NCBI GenBank assembly: GCA_024138025.1
Contig: JAMXBD010002804.1
Span: 1 to 64,000, forward strand
DNA from: Combretum micranthum
Lineage: Eukaryota > Streptophyta > Magnoliopsida > Myrtales > Combretaceae
Length of the DNA: 64,000 bases
Reading direction: 5' to 3'
In this document: one piece after another, positions 12,030 through 24,647 of the stretch
Layout: each line of letters begins with the position of its first letter
Numbering within the stretch: the stretch's first letter is position 1
Notes under the pieces: generated by a model
Told to the model about the DNA's origin: nothing
Database searches by the model: none
The model's input: the letters and a program-made list of their open reading frames with translations, nothing else
Position numbers and translations under genes: made by a program

Positions 12030-12287
12030 TCAATCGAATCTCATCCTCAGCCTCCAAGTTGCCTCCTGATGGGTGTGATTCCTCCAAAGGACTTCGACAT
12101 ATTTGATCTCCTTATTACGAAACCTTTGGACTTTTTGATCCAAAATCTGCATCGAGTGTTTCTCATAAGTGAGGTTCTCCTTTAGCAACACTGGCTCCAA
12201 CTCTACTACTCGATCTGGATCCACTACATGCTTACGCAAGATGGACACATGGAACACATTGTGTACTCTTGATAGGTTTGGTGGCAA
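12030..12287 (-). pseudogene. Integrase C-terminal tail with chromodomain-like end (group B)
   Basis: This 85-codon frame begins in the LPPNLSxVHxVFHVSxLRK region that closes plant chromovirus integrases. It ends in a chromodomain-like stretch (VLWRNHTHQEATW), which in such elements is thought to guide integration to particular chromatin. The end after ATW departs from the expected acidic pattern (RLRMRFD), so the terminus is damaged. It sits about 190 bp downstream of the integrase fragment with no shared frame and just before the polypurine tract. The stretch 12288-12476 is the frame-shifted continuation of the integrase C-terminus. Confidence 0.75.
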
Positions 12288-12476
12288 GGCGAGGCAATAA
12301 GCTAAATCTCCTACTCATTCAAGTACTTCAAAAGGTCCAATATACCGTGGGCTTAACTTTCCTTGTGAGCGTACTCGATGTATACTCTTGATTGGATTTA
12401 TCTTTAAGTATACATGGTCTCCCTCTTGAAATTCAAGAACTCACCTTTTCTAATCTGCCCAGCTTTTCTGTCTATC

Positions 12477-13328
12477 TTAGGCCTCTTTCATTCTTTGTCG
12501 GATTATTCTTACTTTGTCTGCTGCATCTTGTACCAAGTTTGGTCTAATAATAAGCTTTTCCACATCATCCGAAAACAGAGGCGACCTACAGCATTGTTCG
12601 TACAAAGCTTCATATGGCGGCATTTGTATGGTAGAGGAGTAGCTATTGTTGTAGGCATACTCTATGAGTGGCAAATGGGCATCCCAACTCCCTTTGAATT
12701 CCATAACACACGCACGCAACATGTCCTCTAGGGTTTGGATTGTTTGTTCTGATTGTCCATCGGTTTGGGGGTGATAAACCGTGCAAAAATGTAACTTTGT
12801 CCCCATATACCTTTGTAAACTCGTCCAAAACTTAGATACAAATCTAGGGTCTCGATCTGATACAATCTCGGTGAGTACTCCATGCAAACGTACTATTTCC
12901 TTTATGTATAGCTTGGCTAGCTTGTCCATCGAGTACATCATGTTGATTGATATGAAGTGAGCTGATTTAGTCAAACGATCTACCACAACCCATATTGCAT
13001 CATCATACCATTGAGCTTCTTTAATCCGTTCCATAACCAAGTTAGATATTTCCACCTCTACATCTTGTCCAATGAACTCGATACTTAGCCTTTCGAATTC
13101 TCTTACCAACTCCTTTTGGTCAGTCAATAGAGCGGCAACTTCCTTGTGATTCTTTCGGCTCAAGGCATTGGCGACGACATTAACTTTTCCTGAACAATAA
13201 TTGATTCCAAGATCATAGTCCTTTATGAGCTCCAACCATCTCCGTTGTCGCATATTCAATTGCTTCTGGGTGAATAGGTACTTGAGGCTCTTGTGATCCG
13301 TATATATTTCGCATCTTTGTCCATACAA
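12477..13328 (-). pseudogene. RNase H end and integrase core, zinc domain deleted (group B)
   Basis: This is a 283-codon open frame. Residues 1-60 are the end of the Ty3/gypsy RNase H ([11 protein letters not shown], then VANALSR, where the family usually has VADALSR). Next comes a short linker. At residues 110-116 the sequence jumps straight to the integrase catalytic core: [17 protein letters not shown] and GQSEQTIQ carry the D, D and E of the DDE triad. Compared with the T element, about 130 codons are missing in frame, including the whole HHCC zinc-binding domain. The deletion left the frame open, so the domain loss can be missed in a simple translation. The product could not act as a normal integrase. 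Confidence 0.88.
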
Positions 13329-14798
13329 GTGCCTTCATATCTTGAGTGTGAAAACAACGGTTGCTAGCTCCAAGTCATGTGTCGGATAATTTTGCTCATG
13401 CGGTCTTAACTATCGTGAAGCATAAGCAATCACTTTTCCTTCTTACATTAGTACACATCCAAGACCATTTCTCGATGCATCGTTATACACCATCTATCGC
13501 TTCTCAGGGTTTGGCAAAACAAGTATCGGTGCAGATACAAGCTTTTGCTTGAGCTCTTGGAAAGTCCTTCCTCTTTTACCGATCCAGATGAACTTCTCAT
13601 TCTTTTGAGTAAGTTATGTCAAGGGCTTAGCTATAGTTGAGAAATTCTTTATGAACTTTCAATAATCGCCAGCTAGACCAAGAAAGCTTCTTACTTCAAT
13701 TACCGTCTTTGGTTGCTTCCACTCCATCACTACTTTAATCTTTTCAGGATCAACCGATATGCCATCTCCTGAAACAACATGTCCTAAAAAGGGTATCTTA
13801 TCTAACCAAAAGTTGCACTTTGACAATTTGGCGTACAACTTATGTTCTCTTAACATCCGAAGTATCATACGAAGGTGTTACTCATGTTGCTATTGTGTAG
13901 TTAAGTAGACCAAAATATCGTCGATGAAAACTATAATGCACTTATCCAACAAGGGCTTATAGATTCGATTCATCAAGACCATGAAAGCGGCAAGTGCATT
14001 TGTCAAACCAAAAGACATCACTAAGAACTCATAATGTTCATATCGAGTCTGAAAAGTGGTCTTTGGTACATCCTCCGGCTTTACTCTTAACTGATGGTAT
14101 CCGGACCTTAGGTCGATGCGGGAAAACACACTTGCTCCTTGCAACTGATCAAAGAGGTCATCAATCCGGGGTAACGGATACTTATTCTTGATTGTAACCT
14201 TATTCAACTCTAGGTAATCGATACATAACCTCATAGACCCATCCCTTTTCTTAACGAATAAAACTGGTGCTCCCCATGGCAATACACTTAGGCGAATAAA
14301 TCCTTGATCTAAAAGCTCTTGTAATTGCTTCTTGAGTTCCTTCAACTCTACCGATGCCATGCGGTATGGAGCTTTTGATATTGGCTTGGTATTTGGCATC
14401 AAGCTAATCTCAAAATCAATCTCCCTCTTTGGTGATAATCCAGGTAATTCCTTAGGAAAAACATCAGGAAACTCATTGACTATAGGTATATCCCCCACCT
14501 TTGGTCCTTCGTTTTCCTCTTCTATAGCATTGATTTGTCGATCGATCTCCTCCTCATTTGTTACTAACTCGAGTGAACTTAATCCTTGCCTCCTTACGAC
14601 CACGGATTGTCCTTTGAACCCAATATCCTTCCCATTCATATCCTTAATATTTACCTTCTTCTCTCGACATTCTACCGTTGCTTTAACACGAGTAAACCAA
14701 CTCATCCCAAGAGTCACTTCATACTTATTCATCTCCAACACAATCAAGTCACTTGTCGTATGGTGTCCTTGGATCTCTAAGGGACATTCCTTCAACAT
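13329..14798 (-). pseudogene. Reverse transcriptase and start of RNase H (group B)
   Basis: The main frame (13890-14798) covers the end of the protease and then RT: the N-terminal [14 protein letters not shown], the palm motif [17 protein letters not shown], then [12 protein letters not shown] and the catalytic FIDDILVYL. The RT thumb and connection lie in another frame at 13659-13868 ([25 protein letters not shown]). Between 13329 and 13658 the RNase H start can still be followed on the minus strand (a YNDASRNGLGCVLM stretch) but is broken by stops and shifts. Polymerase motifs are intact; the gene as a whole is not. Order and motifs fit a Tekay/Del-type chromovirus. Confidence 0.9.
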
Positions 14799-14977
14799 CT
14801 CTGGGTGGTTACGACACTACCCGTGGGTGTCTTTATCTTGAAACTAATAGTGGTGGTGACTATAGGTAAATCGGTCTTCTTAGAAAGGTTGGGGCTAATA
14901 AATGAATGGGTGGCTCCGGTATCAAACAAGGCATAAGGGGTCTCATTAGCTACTCGTATATTTCCTACGTTCAACAC
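14792..14977 (-). pseudogene. Retroviral-type aspartic protease fragment (group B)
   Basis: A 61-codon frame holds the active-site motif ALFDTGATHSFIS. This is the aspartic protease that releases gag and pol products in LTR elements. The frame breaks at 14792, and the C-terminal half ([19 protein letters not shown]) continues in the next frame. Upstream, 14978-15201 is a low-complexity acidic spacer between gag and protease, broken by stops. Confidence 0.85.
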
Positions 14978-15201
14978 GTACTAGTTACTAACCATACTAC
15001 ACTTATCTAACTTTTCTAAAGCTTTAGGCTAAAGAGATATAGGGATTCTATTCGATAACGTAAAAAGATACTATAAACAAACAAAATGATAGCTTAAGGT
15101 TGAGGCTAACCTGCAACAAGTCCATGATCATAGCCTTCATCTCCCTCCAAGGCAGCAAACTCACATCCTTCTTCCTCATCATCAACTTCCTCGCACATCC
15201 A

Positions 15202-16510
15202 CTAGCCTTCCAGGTTGTAAATTTTCATTCCATGCATTGAGGTGCCAGAGTGGTTCCCATTTCTGTTGCCATTGTTGGTTCTAACAAGGGCGGATCCTCC
15301 CAAAGTGTTGGACGGCCTCACTAGAGCATTTTTCCTCTTTGGGCATTCATTTGCAAAGTGCCCTAGCTGCTTACACACATAGCAGACACTGGTGTTCTTC
15401 TTAGGACACTCTAGGATTTTATGATCCGGGCTGCCACAAAAGTAGCACTTGTTTTGTAATTGCGGGCAAGACTTTGGATAATGCTTCCCTCGACATTTCC
15501 AACATGTGATATCCACCTTGGTCACTTCCCTCTGATTACTTCCAATTCCTATAACTTCCAAAGGTCTTAAACCTCTTGTTTTTGAATCTCAAACTTGGTC
15601 CTTCATAAGGCTTCCTTCCAAAAACAAACACTTTCTTTTTCAGAGCTTTTGTTTTCATCTTTTGGGCTCCTTTTATAATTCGAGCCTTTTCCACTAGCTC
15701 CTTAAAACTTCTGATATCAAATTCTACTAAACGAATCCTTAGGTCCTCATCTAATCCACTCAAGAAAACTTGTCTCTTTAACTCCTTCCTGTTTTCGGTC
15801 AAAAAAAAAAAAAACTCCTTGCTGTGCTTATAGGATTTAGGAGCATACTGTAACAAGAAACTTAACTCGGTTTCATACTGCTCGATGGTTTCTCCTTTGA
15901 GAAATATGTAAGAAGTTAGCACTATACTGAACACTGAGACACCCTGGAAAATAGTTCTCCAAGAACTCTTCTCAGAACATATCCCAAGTAACTGGAGCGG
16001 GGCAATTCTCGCTTCTTCGATTCCCACCATATTCGGGTATTAAATTTCAACAGAAACGTCCCATAACTGACTCTTAAATGGTAGGGTACCTCATAAGCAT
16101 CAAACGATCTCTTGACTTGAGCCAACCAATCTTCGGCCTCATCTGGTTTTCCGAAGGCTCCATCGAAGTAGCTGTTACTTTTGATGAAGTCGGCGAGCAA
16201 GTTTCTGTGTGATCTCGGCGGTGGCAGCTATGGAAATGGCGCGGCATGTGACTGTTCGTTGGGTGCTTCTACCATGGCTTCAGGAGCAATCTGAGGTGGA
16301 GCAGGAGATGGATTATTTTGATTTTGTTGCTAAATAAAAATAGTCAACAACTGGTTCATTTGTCCAAGGGCAGCAGCAAAGTCATTTTGCTGGTTCGGGG
16401 CAGAAGCAGGTTATTCTCCAGTTGGTTTTGCAGGGGTACCTTGTTCAGCTGGTACTTCGTTGGAATCTCGCTGCTCCCTATTTCTACTTCTTCTTGGACG
16501 GTTGTTTAAT
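15202..16510 (-). pseudogene. gag relic with three CCHC knuckles (group B)
   Basis: Gag builds the virus-like particle and binds the RNA genome. Three frames carry it in order. 15922-16200 holds the capsid N-terminal part (FGKPDEAEDWLAQVKRSFDAYEVP). 15536-16030 holds the rest of the capsid (LTSYIFLKGETIEQYETELSFLLQYAP). 15202-15561 holds the nucleocapsid with three zinc knuckles (CWKCRGKHYPKSC, CYFCGSPDHKILEC, CYVCKQLGHFANEC). Upstream to about 16510 a Gln/Pro-rich N-terminal region is recognisable but has in-frame stops. A run of 12 A at 15808-15820 lies within the capsid and may be a slippage site. The gag sequence stops abruptly about 20 bp before an LTR of the wrong orientation; leader and primer-binding site are absent. 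Confidence 0.87.
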
Positions 16511-16532
16511 CATTTAGATTTTAGTTTTCTAT

Positions 16533-19406
16533 TGAAAGCCCCTAGATTTTTCGATAATATAAGCAAACCCTAAGAACCGAAAGTCAAAATAAAACCCTAA
16601 AGTTAACCTAGTTCTACGTTTAGTCTAGTAAATCTAGATTCGGCAATCCCGTGTTCTTAAACCTTAGAAAACAAAATTAAGATAATTGTGAAATATGGTT
16701 CGTAATAATATAGGAAAGCTTAAAAATTTCAGATTCTTAATTTTCTAGTGTCTTTCGAATCTGAACAGGATTAGTTTTTAAAAACCGTGCCCTGATGCAC
16801 TAGATAGTGAAAATATTCCGACAACACCAATAGATTCGTAAAAATATAAGGTTTTCAAAATATCAATTTTAGAATTTTTCGGTAACTAAAAATATCCGAT
16901 ATAGGCCGTTTACGCGTATTTTCTTTACTTCCGGTATTTTAATTGTCTAGTCTACTATTCATTACTATTCATCTATCTCTATTTTTTCTTACACTCTATT
17001 CTTACACACTACCATACCTATACTTTACAATTTACCTTCCCCATACAACTTTAATCACATCATACTTTACATATTACTTCTTTTATTACAAAACAAATAA
17101 GATAAATTAATTGCTCCCCCTTTTTCATATAGATACGGCGCCTCTCTCCCCCATCAATCTCAATTTGTTTTATTTTTTAATTTATTTAATTACATCTAAT
17201 TTCCACTCCAAAAATCTATAAATACCCCCTTTCTCCTTCATTCTTTCACATAACCACAATTCATACTAAAACTCTACCAAAATCACTCCATAAAATCCCT
17301 CTCTCAAAATCTCTCTCAAAGTTCTCTCTTTTCTTTAGAAAACCCATTCCCACATATTACTACAAACCATTCTTTTCTTCTTCAACAAATACATAACCTT
17401 AGGTAAAAGTTTTTTTCATATACTCATCATGTTCATACAACTTAACATGAGTTTAGTGTATGTTTCTTAGACTCATGAGAGTTAAAGAAGCAACAATTTA
17501 TTCATGTTTTGTTTTTGTTCATGTTTCTATTCTTTTTTTTTTATGTTATTATTATGTTGTTATTGTTATTATTATTATTATTTGTTCTAACCTAACTTAT
17601 ATAAAGTATTATGTATATATATTTATTTAGAGCATATAAGCTCATTTGTTATTTATTTACTTTCAAGTTATGCAATTTATTTATTTCATGTAATTATTAA
17701 GACTAGTCTTTCTAGTCTTACACTTGTCCATATCAAGTCAAAACAATTTTCTTTCTTTGCTTTTTTTTTTTCTTTTGAGGACTAGTCTATTCTTAGTCCT
17801 GGGATACCTTGATGAAGCTAAGGTTCCAATACTTGACTTTACTTTTATACTCTTATATAATTTATCTTATTATGTTGTTTTTGTTATATTTCTCATAGTT
17901 ACATATTCTCATTCATGCATGAACATGTTGTTCTTGTCTCAACCATAATGAAAATGAGTTTTCTTAAGTAATAAAAATAAGAACTCTCTTTAAAAATAGT
18001 TTTTGTCACATAAGAAATTATTTTTCCATAAAGACTTAAAGTTTTGTCTTAATAAATATTTTCTAAAGTTAGATAAGTTAGCTCAAGTTTTAGTAAAAAT
18101 ACTATATGGTATTTTATCAATGAAAATAAAGTTACCACAAACTCTCTTTTCAAACCAATCAAATAAGGGAGTTTTTTTTAAACTTAATTTTTATTTAACC
18201 AAGAGTTTTCTTAAACTCATATATCAAAGTTTTTCTAATAACACTCTAGAATATTAAAGTCTAGACAAGTTTTACAAAATTATCAAAATATAACCTTTAT
18301 AAGGATAAGCCTTACTTAGGAAATAAAAATAATAAATAACTTATAAAATTATTGGTATTATTCTTTTAAAGTAGGTCTAACTTTAGAACTTATAACCATG
18401 AAATATTTAGAAAAGCTATGTTTTCCAAATTACTAGAAATAAATTTATGGGAATCTTAAAAAATTAAAATTTCTTTTTGGAAATGTAATTATTCCCAAAA
18501 TTAAGATATGGAGTTAAAAGAATGAGATACTTACTAATAAATTTTCCAAACAAAGCTAAAAAGGAGATTTTCAAGTCTTAGTTTTTCTCACTTTCAAGAC
18601 ACATTGTTTTACAAGATCATTGTTGAGACAACACCACTAAATTCATGTATATGGTTTGAGTATATATATATGTATTCAAAGGATTTTTCAACCATACGAT
18701 ATATCTATTTTTGTACAAAAGCTCTTGAGTGAAGAAAAGTTTGAAACTTAAGTTTTGAAAATGGAATTTTCGCACCAAATCTGTATGTTACTATTCCGAG
18801 ACCCAAATGACTTCTTTTGATAAAAATAACCTTAGAAATAGATAGATCTTTTCGAGTAGGTACAAATCGGTATATAATATGCGAAATTCCGAGTTAAAAT
18901 GAGCAAGTTATGGCCATTTTAAGTTGGGATTCCCATTCATACGATTTTTGACGAATTCAATAAGGTAGAATTGTAGAGTTTGAATAGATCTTGGATGAAA
19001 TACTCATGTTGGGTATTTCTTTTGTTTAGGTGTCGAGGACCAAGATCTTCTCTTCCTCGATGATTACTTCGACTCCTAGATCGCTATGGACGAGTGAGTT
19101 TCCTTTACGCTTATGTATTCGCGCATGTGCTTGTAGAATAGAGCACTAGATGTTAGGAAAAGATAAAATTGATATGCATGTGGGATAGCTTGAGAATTAT
19201 GTATGTGAATTGTTATGTGCGATCAATAAACAATAAGTATACCGAAATCCGATTTGTAATTGATATAATTGTTTCTATGTATTGCCATGTATATAATTAT
19301 TGCTTGATCACTTTCAATGATTTAATGTCATATTAGAATCCTCATATAATAGATTGCTCATGTATATCACTTAGAATATCATTTCGAAATTTTACTACTA
19401 CTCCTC
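16533..19406 (+). mobile_element. Group B LTR, plus orientation, inverted relative to its partner
   Basis: It starts precisely at a TG (TGAAAGCCCCTAG) and is the reverse-complement partner of the split LTR at 494-11954. Contents in order: U3, TATA box (17217), CT-rich leader, a 5' splice-like site GTAAAAG at 17403, and the conserved module at 18833-18930. It is cut at 19406 where a group A LTR begins, so the final several hundred bases and the GTGACA end are missing. In a normal minus-strand element this position should hold the end of a minus-oriented 5' LTR plus the primer-binding site. Instead the start of a plus-oriented LTR abuts gag. Confidence 0.85.
17217..17224 (+). promoter_or_regulatory. 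TATA box of plus-oriented group B LTR
   Basis: TATAAATA is followed by CCCCCTTTCTCC and a CT-rich leader, giving a likely transcript start near 17250 reading rightward. It mirrors 11253-11260. Confidence 0.7.
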
Positions 19407-22400
19407 TGTAAACCCCCGAATTTTTTAATTCAAAATAAAGCTTAAACCCCAATTAAAAGTCAACCGGATTTCTAAAAGTCAACAAAACCCTAGTTTACCG
19501 TAACCGCTTAAGTCCGACATTCCCATTTAAGAAACCCTAAGAGAGTAAGAAAGAGTTTAGTGTGTAGAATAGTTCGTAATTATCTAAGGAAGCTTAAAAA
19601 GACCGGTTTATTAAAACGGCGACTCGTTTTGAACTCGATTAGACACAGTTTTTGAAAAATGTGTCCCAAAGCTCGGAAGAGTAAAAATATTCCGAATATA
19701 CCATTAGATTCGTAAAAATATAAGATTTTGAAAAATATCAATTTCATAATTTTTTGGTAACTAAAAATATCAAATATGGCATTTATACGCGTATTTTCTT
19801 ACTACCGATACTTAATTTGTCATGTCTACTTTACATTACACTATTTACTACTATTCTACATTATTTATCTTTCTCTACTTTTTCTTACAACCTACTCTTA
19901 CAACCCATACACCTATTTCTTACACATTTTCATTTCTAATACAACTTCACATCTCTCATATCTTACTTTTAATTAATCAAAAGACAAAAAAATAAAATTT
20001 CTCTCCTTCTCCTCACAAAAATTGCGCCGGCCCCATCTCTTTCTCCCCAAATTGTTTTGTTTTCAATTTATTTAATTAACACAAATTATCTCCCACATTT
20101 TCCTAAAATACCCCCTCTTACTTCAACTTCTTTCACACCTCTCTTCTACTAAAGTTACTCAACAAAAATCTCTCCAAGAAATTCCTCTCAAGAAGCTCTC
20201 TCAAGTGTAGTTCTTTTAGGTAAATGTTCTTTAAGACTTCCATATGTTCATTTACTTAGTATGAGCTTAGTATATGTTTTCTAAAACTATGAAGATTAAG
20301 AAAGCAACAATAGGTTCATACTTTGTTTTTGTTCATAATCTACCTCCCATATGTTGTTTTTTTTGTTTATAACTATCTAATATATCTATATAGCTATACA
20401 TATTATTTAGAGCATATAAGCTCATTGTTTTGCAATTTATTTACTTTCCTTGCAATTTATTTACTTTCATGTTATCTTTAAGACTAGTCTTTCTGGTCTT
20501 AGACTTGTCTTCATCAAGTCAAAACATTTTCTTTTTCTTTTGGGACTAGTCTTTTCTTAGTCCCGGGATACCTTGATGAAGCTAAGGTTCCAATACTTGA
20601 TTTATTTTCTTATTAGCTTATTCTTTCAAGTTATTATATTTCTTTATGTTTCCATAACTTTATGATTCATATTCATGCATGAACATAATGATTTTTGTCT
20701 CAAAATAAATAAGGAAATATTTTCTTAAAATAAAAATCCTTTTCTAGAAATGAAAGTAGGAAGTAAACTTTTCTAAAACTAAGAAGTCATCTTAAATAAA
20801 CTTAGAGGATTTCATAAGAAATTTTATAAACATACATGACAAAGAAAAGACTTTTTGAAGTAAACAAAGATTTTACAATAACTTTACTTTTCTTCAAATG
20901 ATAGAAATTCTTTTTACAAGAAATCAAGAAATTATTTCTCTAAATGTAGAAGTGTTATTGCTTTCAAAAAGTGTTGGAAGCTAAGCTTAGGAAATAAAAA
21001 TCATTTCTCAGGAATTTAAGGAGATTATGAAAATAAAAAAAAATACTCATTATAAATAACTTAAGATATTTTCAAAGCAAAATGAATATTTCAAAAGTTC
21101 TCAAGTTTCAAAATCTTTAAAGACTTTACTTTTTCATAATTTGAGACAACTTCATTAACTTCATACATTTGTTATGAGTCAATAAATATATGAATATACA
21201 TTTCAAAAGTTTTTATAAGCTATTATATTACCTATCTCTTCAAAATGAGCTTTGGATAAAAGAAGGAAAACAAGTTTATAAAAATTCGTGGTGAATCTGT
21301 CCGCCACTTTTTCGGAACCCAAACGACTTAGTTTGATGAAAATAAGTTTAGAAATAGATATATCTTTTCAAATAGGTAGAAAATGGTATATTATATGTGA
21401 AATTCCGAGCTAAAATGAGCAAGATATAGCTATTTTAAGTTGAAATTTCCTCTTATACGATTTTACCGTGATTTTAAGAAAAGTTTAGAATCTTTAAGAA
21501 TAGAAACTTCATGAAAGACTCATTTTGAGTATTTCATCTTGTTTAGGTGGGGAAGGACCCGAGATCACTTTTCCGGAGGATTACTTCGATTAGGATCTAC
21601 CGACATTGAGTGAGTTAATTCTTGACTTAAGTTACATTTTCTTGTTTTGTGCTTATAAGTAGTAGCACTAGCAATTAAGAAGAAGATAAAATGAATAATT
21701 GTTGTATGACTTGGAATTATGATTGATTGAATATAAGTTAAGAATATCGAAAGAAAGTTTGATAAATAAATTGTGATCCATGTATTGATATGATGAAAAT
21801 TGTGTTGATCGCCTTCAACTTTGAAATATCCTAAATCTTCACCAAGATAAGAAATTGAGTTTAGATAGATTAAATGACTAAAATGAATTATAGGATTTAA
21901 TTAGACAAGTTGATATAATTTAATTAGCTATTAATTGAGATTTGAGTTTCAAATTCCCTAAACATGTCATCAAAGTGTTTAGAGAATTCTTAAATCATTG
22001 ATTCTTAGCCTAAACACTAATTCCTAAATCTCAGTAAAATTTGAGTTCATTTGCTTGAATAAAAATATCAGTTCTTAAACCCGAACTCAAATTAAAATAA
22101 AAACTTTTGTATCCAAATTAAATTCCTAAATTAAGTTCTTATTTTAAGATCTTAATTTATAACCTATCGGTTCTAAAATCATCTTCTAAATACTTCTGAA
22201 ACTATAGATATTGATCTGATAGTTCTAAATCTATACCTATAATCCTTTATATTAATTTTAGCCCTTATCTTTACCCTTTTATTATCATTCCTCTGCCCCT
22301 CTCTCTTCTCACTTTTCCCTTTTTTTTTTTTTTTCTTTTAACCGATGGTTCTCTTTCTCTTTTCCTTTCTTCTTCATTCTTTCTATTCTTAAAATTCTTC

Positions 22401-22516
22401 AACAAATCTCAAGATCAAAGCCAACTAGAGGATGAATCAAGACTAGGAGATGAACTAGATGGAGGAAACCGAGCTAGAGGATGAAGTTTCAGCTTGTGTT
22501 CTTTTCTAAAAGCTAA

Positions 22517-24647
22517 GTATAGTTTACTATTTATTATCTTATTTATAATTTCGAATTTAAATGTTGTATAGATGATGTATATGAGTTGAGAAGTGTTGTT
22601 TAAGTTTGTATTTGTAAAGCTTGTGGTTGTTGAAGTTGAGTGGTTGAGAAAGAAGATGAATAGTGAAATTGGGGTTTGAAGTTGTTTATGATTATTATAG
22701 TGATGTTTGATGGATTGAAGTGGGAGTTTATGTTGATTTAGATTGTAGTAAGATCAAATAACAAGTTTTAAGAAGCTTGAAATGAATTTGGAGGAGTTTG
22801 AAACAATTTGAACAAATGTTTTTCTCAAAATGAAAACAAGGAAAAATTTGACAGCAGCGTAATGCATGTACGCCGGCATTCAACGCTGCCGGTGTTGAAT
22901 TCTACGCTGCCGGCGTACGTGCAAAATTTGGCGGTGTTGAAGAGTCCAACGGTGACCAGATCGCTCGACTCTTAATGCTGGCAAATTTTTAATTTACGCC
23001 GCCGGTGTTGAAAGCCGGCGTTCGTTTTGCAACTTTTCCCAGTTTCGCAGTCCTTTCGTATTTTAGCCATAACTTTTTCATCTGATCTCCGATTGAGGTG
23101 ATTCAAGTTGTGTTAGAAAGATAGGAAAGAGATCTATAACTTTCATGTTTTGAGTTTTTGCAAATTAGAGACGTATCAGTGCTTAAATTTTAATTCTTTC
23201 CAACTAATACATTTATCAAGCTAAGCTAAAAACTTGTTATAGATTGTTTTATGTGTAATTACTTGAACAAATGGATCTTTTTGACATAAAATGAGATAGA
23301 TAAGTAATATTTGATGTGTAATGATGATTTAGTGATATAATTAAACATGACTTAGATAGATTTATAGATTTAATGAATAATTGAGTTAAATATGCGAGTT
23401 TTACATAAAATGAATCTAGTTACAATCTAAGTTCAACTTGATTAAATGAACTTGAATGACTTAAAATAAATTAGATTGAGTTAGTTTAATTACTTTGGCT
23501 TAGTAATTAGATTAAATGATTAATTTTAATGAGTTTGACTTAATGAACTCAATTAAACTAAAAAGAACTAGATTTCTTAAGCTTAATCCACTTGGCTTGG
23601 CTTTTGAATTAAATGGCTAAGGTTAATCCATTTGACTTGGTAAATGACTTAAATGACTAATTCTAATCAATTTGACTAAGGTTAAGCTAAAATGGGTTAG
23701 TAACAAATAATTGGATTAAATGAATGTGTTAGGGTGATCTTTGAATAACATGAGAATATGTTGTTTTGAATATTTAATTGTTTTGGATTTATATGTTTTT
23801 GAATATAAATGTTTTGTTGATGCTTTATGGATAAGAAACCATAATCAAAGTGAAAAGAAATACTTTGACAGACAAAGGAGAACCGTCCATACTTTGGCGG
23901 GGCGATTCATCGCAGCCATAGTGGGGTTCCACATTAGTGTCTGATCAAATAGGATTTAATAAAATGAGTTAGAGATTAGTGAATAATTAATATAAGTTCT
24001 TGTATGTATTTGATGAAGTAGATGATTAGTTTAATTTAGTTTCTTATACGAACTCTTTCCATAACAGAAGTGGATATCTGATTTATCTTCTGGATTATCT
24101 TATGAAATTTCCTTCTGAAGCTATGTTTGGATTCCATATTCAAGGTACGCAGTAACTAGCTTGTCTCTGTGTTAGGATAGGCATTTATGAAAACTATATA
24201 TATTAAGAAAAAACTTAATTGTGAGTGTTGATTTGTGTTTTACGCCGTTAAATCCAATCCCTGCCTAGGGTGGCATGAGTGCCTAGGGGCACCCCCTCAC
24301 AGATTAGGTGAGCCTGGAGTGGAATTGGTATCCGGTTCGGGGAGCGGCACCCTGCTCAGATTGGGCATGGTAGATTTAGGTGTTTTCTGTAAAATTATCT
24401 AGAACGGTATAAGTATCCGAGCTACTTATATCAACCCCCTGAGCGTCGTGATCATTACTTAGGACCCCAAATATCCTTGATGTCTGGAGTTTGAATACTC
24501 CCATGTTGATTTTTTTATTTTAAAGAAAAGATAATAACTTGTTGATTGTGCATTGCATTTAGTTAAGCACGTGTGTCACTCCGTATGTGATTGTGTTGCT
24601 GTGTACTGGGCTTCGGCTCATTCTTGTTGTTGTTATTCTATTTACAG
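22517..24647 (+). other. Candidate leader intron in T solo LTR
   Basis: A CT-rich leader (22300-22400) is followed by a donor-like GTATAG at 22517. The conserved block ending at 24647 has a branch-point-like CTCAT, a pyrimidine-rich stretch and TTTACAG. The implied length of 2.1 kb matches the group A pairs. The donor is weaker than in group A. Confidence 0.3.
22865..23020 (+). repeat. GC-rich palindrome-like block in T solo LTR
   Basis: Repeated short near-palindromes built on GCCGGCG and ACGCxGCCGG in otherwise AT-rich DNA. One is an exact GCCGCC core (near 22996); others have CTGCCGG. It corresponds to the longer blocks at 34137-34533 and 48875-49262. Confidence 0.75.

Noticed and set aside
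14332..14841. 169-codon plus-strand frame
   Set aside because: Antisense shadow of the group B protease-RT coding region.
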